Part shown: positions 1-4,492 of the stretch, one piece after another | Numbering within the stretch: the first letter of the stretch is position 1 | How the letters are laid out: the number at the start of each line of letters is the position of its first letter | From: an uncultured Clostridia bacterium | GTDB taxonomy: Bacteria > Bacillota > Clostridia > Oscillospirales > Ruminococcaceae | Reading direction: 5' to 3' | DNA length: 5,777 nucleotides | Assembly: GCA_947177695.1 (NCBI GenBank) | Contig: CAMWVO010000143.1 | Coordinates: 1-5,777 of the forward strand | Translations under genes and position numbers: made by a program | The notes under the pieces: generated by a model | Database searches by the model: none | What the model was told of the DNA's origin: nothing | The model's input: only the letters and a program-made list of their open reading frames with translations

Positions 1-1
1 C

Positions 2-70
2 AATTACAGCAAGCTATGGTCGGCACAGGCGGAGTATTACAAAGATACGGCAGGAGAATTATTTGAATAG
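2..70 (+). CDS. C-terminal end of a probable ABC exporter ATP-binding/permease protein (partial, 5' end outside window)
   Basis: An open frame enters from the left edge and ends at TAG 68-70, giving 22 residues that include YSKLWSAQAEYYKD. In fused ABC exporters (membrane domain plus ATPase), the extreme C-terminus after the ATPase often has the form Y-x-x-L/M-W-x-x-Q-A-x-Y-Y, and this tail fits that pattern. No Walker or signature motif lies inside the window, so the assignment rests on the tail alone. The frame one base to the right stays open to about base 99 but gives an unremarkable peptide. If the call is right, an exporter sits directly upstream of two tiny peptide ORFs on the same strand, which matters for interpreting them. 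Confidence 0.55.
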   Translation, partial: NYSKLWSAQAEYYKDTAGELFE

Positions 71-80
71 CTTTACAGTT

Positions 81-102
81 TCAGAAAGCAATTTCTGATT
101 TT
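81..102 (+). terminator. Small hairpin with GCAA loop and short T-run; weak terminator or attenuator
   Basis: TCAGAAA (81-87) and TTTCTGA (92-98) form a perfect 7-bp stem closed by a GCAA (GNRA-type) tetraloop, followed by TTTT and then CGATTT. It lies 10 bases after the stop of the ABC-like gene. The stem is A/T-rich and the T-run short, so partial termination or attenuation before the peptide ORFs is more likely than a strong stop. I see no convincing -35/-10 pair between it and the first tiny ORF, so read-through from upstream may be how the downstream genes are expressed. Confidence 0.4.
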
Positions 103-154
103 CGATTTAGGTTAATTTCATACTCGTCAGACACTTTTATAGGAGGTGAGAACA

Positions 155-181
155 ATGTTTAATTCAGATTTTATTGATTAA
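155..181 (+). CDS. Micropeptide ORF 1, MFNSDFID (8 codons)
   Basis: ATG 155 to TAA 179-181 encodes M-F-N-S-D-F-I-D. It is preceded by AGGAGGTGA (141-149), a near-perfect Shine-Dalgarno sequence at good spacing (8 bases between GGAGG and ATG). That is stronger than expected for a chance ORF of this length. It is the first of two tandem 54-base units, each made of 27 coding bases including the stop and 27 bases of spacer carrying the next ribosome site. The product is too short to fold. It could be an exported signal, the precursor of a modified peptide, or a leader ORF controlling the gene downstream. Residues shared with its twin are M1, F2, F6 and D8. Function is unknown and translation is inferred only from the ribosome site and the duplication. 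Confidence 0.5.
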   Translation: MFNSDFID

Positions 182-208
182 AATTTATTTAATGCGGAGG
201 TGATAAAA

Positions 209-235
209 ATGTTTCATTTAAATTTTGTTGATTAA
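209..235 (+). CDS. Micropeptide ORF 2, MFHLNFVD (8 codons)
   Basis: ATG 209 to TAA 233-235 encodes M-F-H-L-N-F-V-D. Its ribosome site is GGAGGTGAT (196-204), again with GGAGG 8 bases from the ATG. It is a diverged copy of the ORF starting at 155: same length, same pattern M-F-x-x-x-F-(I/V)-D, and an identical 15-base stretch after the last sense codon. Its four base differences from the first copy all change the amino acid (N to H, S to L, D to N, I to V). Its stop codon lies 27 bases before the start of the DUF2441-like gene, so translational coupling is possible. I know of no named family for this peptide. Confidence 0.5.
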   Translation: MFHLNFVD

Positions 236-262
236 AATTTATTTAATTCAGGAGGATTTATT

Positions 263-814
263 ATGATATTTTATCATGTTGTTTCAGACAGACCCAAGCA
301 AGTTGGGCAGCACTTTGTATTGGACGAGAAACACCCTAACGGCGTGCATGACCGTGTGTATGCAGAAATGAGTACGGTTGAGGATATTTACAAAAACCCC
401 GAAAAGTACAAAGGGATAGAATTGAGCCATAATGTCGATGTTGCTCTTCGTGAGCTGGCATTGGAAAAGGTACGAAAGGAAAAGTATCCCCAGTATCCGT
501 CCCGCATGGCTTCATTGTATGTTTCCCAAACATATGAGGAAGCTGAACGGTGGGGTGAATATTTTGCCCGCATCGGACGTCCTACTTACTGTGTTGCAAA
601 GATAGAAGTCAACGGAAATTGCTATTATGGTGACGCTTATAAATGCTTTGACGGAACGATTTCCGAGGAAGAAAATCTCAGACTGGCAGAAATATATTGG
701 TTAAACGGTCAGAATGAAGACGGTCATGAGCCAATAACAGAAGTGCTTGTAGACGGAGATATAGAAGTTGTTGAGATTTTAAAAGAAATAAATGCAAACA
801 TTAAGGAGGAATAG
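263..814 (+). CDS. DUF2441-like protein, possible ADP-ribosyltransferase fold
   Basis: This 183-residue soluble protein has no signal peptide or membrane helix. ATG 263 has a clear ribosome site, AGGAGG at 250-255. From memory it resembles the uncharacterised Pfam family DUF2441: an opening FYHVVSDRP, a central basic stretch ELALEKVRKEKYPQYPSRM (64-82), then LYVSQTYEEAERW, and a late EPITEVLVDGDI. Length fits that family and the ORF looks complete. The order of motifs recalls ADP-ribosyltransferase folds: His in the first strand (H5), Tyr before an (S/T)-x-EEA helix (Y86), and Glu opening a late E-V-L-V-x-G strand (E160). That H-Y-E reading is inference and no activity is shown. It lies 27 bases after the second micropeptide ORF and is probably co-transcribed with both. 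Its closing codons contain AAGGAGG (803-809), a ribosome-site-like sequence with no usable start after it. Confidence 0.75.
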   Translation: MIFYHVVSDRPKQVGQHFVLDEKHPNGVHDRVYAEMSTVEDIYKNPEKYKGIELSHNVDVALRELALEKVRKEKYPQYPSRMASLYVSQTYEEAERWGEYFARIGRPTYCVAKIEVNGNCYYGDAYKCFDGTISEEENLRLAEIYWLNGQNEDGHEPITEVLVDGDIEVVEILKEINANIKEE

Positions 815-840
815 TTTTAAATCCATTCTGTAAATACTGC

Positions 841-923
841 TATATATTATAGGGCAAAAAATCAAATCGACAATTTTTTAAATTCCAATTTTGTCATTTA
901 TTTATAAAGCCCTATATTATATA
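841..923. repeat. 83-bp element bounded by 15-bp inverted repeats (MITE-like or RNA hairpin)
   Basis: TATATATTATAGGGC (841-855) and GCCCTATATTATATA (909-923) are inverted copies with one mismatch, enclosing 53 A/T-rich bases without a credible ORF. This could be a very small non-autonomous mobile element or a structured RNA segment downstream of the DUF2441-like gene. No clear target-site duplication flanks it, so the mobile interpretation is weak. Confidence 0.4.
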
Positions 924-951
924 AAATAACCTCCACCGGGGCAACATTTGC

Positions 952-990
952 AAAAACAGAGCGTTCGATATTGAGCGCTCTGTTTTTATT
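952..990 (+). terminator. Strong bidirectional intrinsic terminator
   Basis: AAAAACAGAGCG (952-963) pairs perfectly with CGCTCTGTTTTT (976-987). The 12-base loop can extend the stem by a further four pairs, two of them wobble. The stem has a T-tract on the 3' side and a matching A-tract on the 5' side, so it can act on either strand. It most likely ends the transcript of the micropeptide and DUF2441-like genes, about 140 bases past the stop codon. Confidence 0.85.
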
Positions 991-1040
991 TCAAAAAATA
1001 TCATGTTTTTTAAATAGTTTTTTGTCATTGTTCGGTTCAG

Positions 1041-1343
1041 TAAAGGCTCAGCCTTTCGTGCAAGTTTTTTGTTAAAACTAAATTTCCGTCTCTGGAACAA
1101 AATTATGCTGCCATCACTACGGACGGCGGCAAGCAAAAAGGCTCAGCCTTTTCGTGCAAATTTTGTTTCAAAGCTGTCTCTCGTCTCGGAGAACAGTACG
1201 GTTACTCACTGTAAGACGGCGGCAAGGGTAAAGGCTCAGCCTTTCGTGCAAGTTTTTTGTTAAAACTAAATTTCCGTCTCGGGAGCAAAATTATGCCGCC
1301 ATCACTACGGACGGCGGCATGAATAAAGGCTCAGCCTTTTTTT
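1041..1343. repeat. Tandem array of a ~94-bp palindrome-headed repeat (three units plus a partial fourth)
   Basis: Units begin near 1041, 1135, 1229 and 1324. Each opens with the palindrome AAAGGC-TCA-GCCTTT (1042-1056, 1137-1151, 1230-1244, 1325-1339). Units one and three are nearly identical: 52 identical bases at 1041-1092 and 1229-1280, then four differences in the next 41. The middle unit keeps the palindrome, the CGTGCAA and CGTCTC blocks and the GACGGCGGCAAG end, but its interior has diverged. Units one and three carry a second hairpin built from GCYGCC and GGCGGC around ATCACTACGGAC. Short ORFs across the array on either strand have no ribosome sites and are repeat artefacts. This is probably a chromosomal interspersed repeat of the host lineage; the function is unknown. 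Confidence 0.85.
1293..1320 (-). terminator. Probable terminator hairpin of the EAL-domain gene
   Basis: ATGCCGCC (1293-1300) and GGCGGCAT (1313-1320) form a perfect GC-rich 8-bp stem with a 12-base loop. It begins 10 bases past the stop of the minus-strand gene. On the minus strand it is followed by AATTTTG, a poor but usable U-tract. It belongs to the third repeat unit, so the repeat array may double as the transcript end. The palindrome at 1325-1339 forms a second hairpin just before it on the same transcript. Confidence 0.4.
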
Positions 1344-4300
1344 GTTTCGTAGCCAACAGGCAGATACACGCCCACAAAGCTGTCGTCTCTGAACGGAGAA
1401 GCAGTGTAGGTATACTCATGCCCGCCGAAGGAAATCTCCTCGGAGAAGCTGTCGGAGCATTCTCTGCGGACTTCCTCAAGGGGCGCTCCGTATGGGCTTA
1501 CCGCGCTTATCTTTTCGCGGCTGTCGCTGATAAAGCTGCCGCCCCTGATAACGGCCTTTCCCTTTGCCGAACCCACGGAGACCTCCGCAGAAGCGGCGAT
1601 ATGCATTTTGAAAGCGCCTTCCGAGATCGTAACATTTCCCGAACCGAAGCAGTCGCCGACGCCTGTCGCGCTGTTTCCCTCAGAGAAGATATTGTACTCG
1701 CCCGAATTGATATTAACATCAACGCTTCCGTTTACAGCTCCTATGGCAACGCTGTTTTTAGAACGTGCAGACAGGTCGTAGCTTCCGCCGTTGAATACCA
1801 TAGAGCCGCTGCCGTTTTCGAGAGTACCTATGCAGCAGCAGTTGTCTCCCGAACTGGAGACTGCGATGACAGAATTGCTTTCGAGATTCAGCTTTCCGCT
1901 CTTTGAACCGATAGACACAACGTTCTGTCCCTGCGAGTCTATGTCGATATTGCAGTCTTTAAGTTTAACGTCAACGCTTCCCGAGAACGCGCCGATACCT
2001 ATAACGGTCGTACCCTTAAGCTCCGCAGTAATAAGTCCTCCCACAATGTTTATTGCGGAATTTTCTCCGCCGAAACCGCCGCCTATAGCGGCAAAATTTC
2101 CCGACTGGGAGGTAATGTTCAGGCTGCCGCTGATATCAACGGTTATCGAACCGAAGTCCTGCAAGTGATCGCCGCCTATGATAACGCCGTTTGTGTTGTT
2201 GATCTCAACATTAAGCTGACCTCCGCCCGTTATCAGCAGGCTGCTTGAAGCGGGAACGCGTATACCCTCGTATGACAGATGGTTCTTTCCGCATACGCAG
2301 AGCGTAACGTCGCAGTTTTTGCCGAGCGTGATCGCAGGAGCCTCCAGACCGAAAACGTTCACGCCGATGATATTTACTGTACCCTTATAGTCGTCGGGAC
2401 AGCTTATTCTCATGCTTACCGAGTGAGAGGTGCTTCCCGTAAGGAAAACATTTTCCGACTCGATAATGATGTCCGTGTAGCCCTCGACCGCAAGGGCGGC
2501 AATATCCTGCGGCTCTTCGGAACTGAGAACGTAGGATTTCTTTGTGTAGCCCACATTTTTAAGATTTATTCCAAGGATCTCTTCCTTTATTTCGGACGGT
2601 ATCTCCAGCAGGAGCGAAGGGTTCGGCTTGCTTGTGTAGTAGCCCTGGATAAGGTCTATGCCGAATGTAATGAGCACTTCAAGCTCTTCCTTAGTCTCCA
2701 CGCCCTCGGCAAGAGCCTTTATATTGTGATTGTGTGCAAAGTCGATCATGTTGGAAACAAGGTGCTGCTTCTGAGCGTCATCGTTAATGTTCATAATAAG
2801 CGAGCGGTCTATCTTGATGAGCTCCGGCTTCATTGAAATAAGCGTGGATTCGTTGGCATAGCCCGTTCCGTAGTCGTCCATAGCCACGAGAGCGCCCTTG
2901 CTGCCGTACCTTTCGCGTATGAGCTCCAGACTTTTCGGAGTGATCTGCATTCCCTCTGTGATCTCTATTACCAGATTTCCGAACACATCGCCGTAAGCGC
3001 CGTAAATTTCGTTGTACTCCTCATCGGTGATACAGCAGTTGGGGATAGTATTAACGAACAGCTTTTTGCTGCCGAAAAGCCCGCGGTTTTCAAACAGGTA
3101 AGAAATGGTCTTTGAAAGGGTCAGATATTCAACAACAGGGGAAAGACCCTGTTCGCCTGCGATCTCCACCACATCGAGGGGAGAAAGCTTTATGCCGTCT
3201 GTTTCCTGCGGTCTCATAAGAGCCTCGTAGGCGTATATTGCGCCGGTGTGCGCATCGACTATCGGCTGGAAATAGTAATTGACAAGACTTTCGCTGATGA
3301 CACGCTTGAATACCTGTATCTTCTTGAAATCGTATGCGCGCAGAACGTAGTTCGCTCTGTCGAATCCGACCGGAGCCTGAGCCGAAGAGGATTTCGCCTC
3401 GAAAGCGGCGTAATCCACCGCAGACATCATCGTGCCCGCGTCTCTTTCCTCGCCGTCAAACACCGCGTAACCGCAGTATACCAGTATATACTCGCTTCCC
3501 TCGGATTCGGCAATCGTCTCCTTGAGTCCCGAATACAGCTTATCCGCATACTTGCGGCAGCCCTCGTCGTAGGTATCGGTGATAAGGACACAAAATTCGT
3601 TTGTGGCATTTCTGCCCGCAAAAATGTTGTGAGGATTTTCAAATTTCTTAATGAAAGCGGCAGCCTTTGCAACGACCCTGTCGGCGGCGGCAGTTCCCTT
3701 AAATGACGAAAGCTTATCCACACCGCTTATCAGCAGATTTATCAGTCCCACCGTTCCCGCGCGGGAATCGGATACCGACCGTACCTTGGAAAGAAATGCG
3801 TCGCGGCACAGTACTCCGGTTTCGCTGTCGTAGTATTTGAGACTTTTTATGATATTTTGGCAGGATATCAGCTCCGATACGTCGGAGATCATTGTGTACT
3901 CGAAATCATCGTCCTCGCAGGTATGTACCCTTATCCAGCTTTCGGGACGGGCAGCCATGTAAACGTCCGCGCCCGACGATGCCGACGGGTATGATATCAT
4001 TTCCAGCACAAGCTTTTTGTAATCGGTATCGTCCATAACCGGGTCGGGCACCTCAATACCCGTGACTTCCGTGAATTTTCCCAGAATATAAGCGACCTCG
4101 TTTTTCTTGTCATATCTTATTTCAGCGTATCCGTCAGCTTTTTCGATAAGTTTTTCGGTGCTTTCAATACGTCTGAGCATTGCTTTGAAAATGATACCGG
4201 AGCTGACGGCGGAGCCTGCCACAGAGACCGCGGCAACGGTCAGAAAAACGCTTCTGAGCGTCGGCAGAAAAGCTATAGCCGCCAAAGAAGCAAATGCAAG

Positions 4301-4360
4301 GGTCATACATATGAATGCGATCCGTACAAAAAGGACACGCTGCTTTTTTTCGTCTTTCAA
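1331..4360 (-). CDS. Membrane c-di-GMP phosphodiesterase (PAS-like, degenerate GGDEF, EAL) with C-terminal beta-solenoid
   Basis: This 1009-residue protein probably hydrolyses cyclic di-GMP at the membrane. Two hydrophobic helices (about 10-32 and 36-58) follow a basic N-terminus. Residues 75-165 look PAS-like (AYILGKFTEVTGI, then WIRVHT and MISDVSE). Residues 170-335 are GGDEF-like, with SETGVLCRDAF in the place of the usual D-x-L-T-G-L-x-N-R, but the signature is NATNEF (251-256), so cyclase activity is unlikely. The EAL domain (about 350-590) keeps E379 of YEALMRP, N437, E466, D495-D496 in DDYGTGY, K516, E552 and E555 in AEGVET, and Q572-G573. All metal and catalytic positions of active EAL enzymes are therefore present. 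Residues 700-945 form about eight 28-30-residue beta-rich repeats marked by an I/V-G step. The start is TTG at 4358-4360, because no in-frame ATG fits the ribosome site. The stop lies inside a repeat palindrome. The gene has its own promoter. Confidence 0.9.
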   Translation of the reverse strand: MKDEKKQRVLFVRIAFICMTLAFASLAAIAFLPTLRSVFLTVAAVSVAGSAVSSGIIFKAMLRRIESTEKLIEKADGYAEIRYDKKNEVAYILGKFTEVTGIEVPDPVMDDTDYKKLVLEMISYPSASSGADVYMAARPESWIRVHTCEDDDFEYTMISDVSELISCQNIIKSLKYYDSETGVLCRDAFLSKVRSVSDSRAGTVGLINLLISGVDKLSSFKGTAAADRVVAKAAAFIKKFENPHNIFAGRNATNEFCVLITDTYDEGCRKYADKLYSGLKETIAESEGSEYILVYCGYAVFDGEERDAGTMMSAVDYAAFEAKSSSAQAPVGFDRANYVLRAYDFKKIQVFKRVISESLVNYYFQPIVDAHTGAIYAYEALMRPQETDGIKLSPLDVVEIAGEQGLSPVVEYLTLSKTISYLFENRGLFGSKKLFVNTIPNCCITDEEYNEIYGAYGDVFGNLVIEITEGMQITPKSLELIRERYGSKGALVAMDDYGTGYANESTLISMKPELIKIDRSLIMNINDDAQKQHLVSNMIDFAHNHNIKALAEGVETKEELEVLITFGIDLIQGYYTSKPNPSLLLEIPSEIKEEILGINLKNVGYTKKSYVLSSEEPQDIAALAVEGYTDIIIESENVFLTGSTSHSVSMRISCPDDYKGTVNIIGVNVFGLEAPAITLGKNCDVTLCVCGKNHLSYEGIRVPASSSLLITGGGQLNVEINNTNGVIIGGDHLQDFGSITVDISGSLNITSQSGNFAAIGGGFGGENSAINIVGGLITAELKGTTVIGIGAFSGSVDVKLKDCNIDIDSQGQNVVSIGSKSGKLNLESNSVIAVSSSGDNCCCIGTLENGSGSMVFNGGSYDLSARSKNSVAIGAVNGSVDVNINSGEYNIFSEGNSATGVGDCFGSGNVTISEGAFKMHIAASAEVSVGSAKGKAVIRGGSFISDSREKISAVSPYGAPLEEVRRECSDSFSEEISFGGHEYTYTASPFRDDSFVGVYLPVGYETKKG
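1526..2263 (-). other. Segment encoding eight-repeat beta-solenoid (residues ~700-945)
   Basis: I/V-G steps recur at residue pairs 728/729, 759/760, 789/790, 817/818, 844/845, 873/874, 901/902 and 929/930, a spacing of 27 to 31. A typical coil reads: small hydrophobic-I-G, a Gly-containing turn, V-x-V/I, Gly turn, I-x-S, N/G. This is the pattern of a right-handed beta-helix, commonly found in surface or carbohydrate-binding proteins. Here it follows a cytoplasmic-type EAL domain with no further membrane helix between them. A non-repeat tail (residues ~946-1009) follows. Confidence 0.7.
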
Positions 4361-4370
4361 ATGGATATCA

Positions 4371-4378
4371 CTCCCCTC
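4371..4378 (-). promoter_or_regulatory. Ribosome binding site that fixes the TTG start
   Basis: On the minus strand GAGGGGAG (complement of 4371-4378) ends 10 bases before TTG 4358-4360. In-frame codons between them contain no ATG or GTG. The next internal Met, residue 19, would cut into the first membrane helix. TTG is therefore the best start, and MKDEKKQR gives the expected basic N-terminus. Confidence 0.7.
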
Positions 4379-4398
4379 AAAATAAGTCCATTTTATTA

Positions 4399-4427
4399 AT
4401 TATACATTATTCCCCTAAAAATATCAA
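4399..4427 (-). promoter_or_regulatory. Sigma-A-type promoter for the EAL-domain gene
   Basis: Read on the minus strand, TTGATA (complement of 4422-4427), a 17-base spacer and TATAAT (complement of 4399-4404) match the housekeeping consensus except for one base in the -35. Transcription would start near 4391-4393, giving a leader of about 30 bases. That is too short for a c-di-GMP riboswitch. The -35 lies inside an A/T-only 8-bp hairpin (4417-4437), which may weakly end the upstream transcript or simply reflect A/T-rich promoter DNA. Confidence 0.8.
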
Positions 4428-4492
4428 TAATATTTTTAAAATTTGTGCATATTTAACAAAAGGCTCTTCAAAATCTATGCAAATGGGTTATG

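Larger units (their letters stand above)
155..262 (+). repeat. Tandem duplication, two 54-bp units each carrying a micropeptide ORF
   Basis: Units 155-208 and 209-262 align without gaps. The first 39 bases match at 35 positions; the last 15, which hold the ribosome site for the next ORF, have diverged although each keeps GGAGG. The longest exact shared block is 20 bases (174-193 and 228-247), centred on GATTAAAATTTATTTAAT. Three start codons fall at 155, 209 and 263, exactly 54 bases apart, so the start of the 183-residue gene is in phase with the array. Confidence 0.85.

Noticed and set aside
912..1136. Minus-strand 74-codon ORF
   Set aside because: It spans the terminator hairpin and the first repeat unit, with no ribosome site and no recognisable protein pattern.
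1069..1263. Plus-strand 64-codon ORF across the repeat array
   Set aside because: It lies wholly within the 94-bp repeats, has no ribosome site, and its similar segments (KAQPF twice) are translations of the repeat palindrome.
1041..1343. CRISPR array
   Set aside because: The 15-base palindrome recurs at ~94-base intervals, but the intervals are themselves repeated rather than unique spacers, and no cas gene is present.
1319..1906. Plus-strand 195-codon ORF opposite the 3' end of the EAL-domain gene
   Set aside because: It is the antisense frame of a gene with clear domain content and starts inside a repeat with no ribosome site.
2279..2836. Plus-strand 185-codon ORF opposite the EAL-domain gene
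   Set aside because: Antisense shadow: the opposite strand encodes conserved EAL residues across the same bases, and no ribosome site precedes it.
4361..4398. c-di-GMP riboswitch in front of the EAL-domain gene
   Set aside because: The promoter leaves only about 30 bases of leader, too short for either known c-di-GMP riboswitch class.
4441..4484. Terminator for the nrdR and membrane-protein transcript
   Set aside because: ATTTGTGCATA and TATGCAAAT can pair only with a bulge, the stem is A/T-rich and the loop long, so I do not call it.
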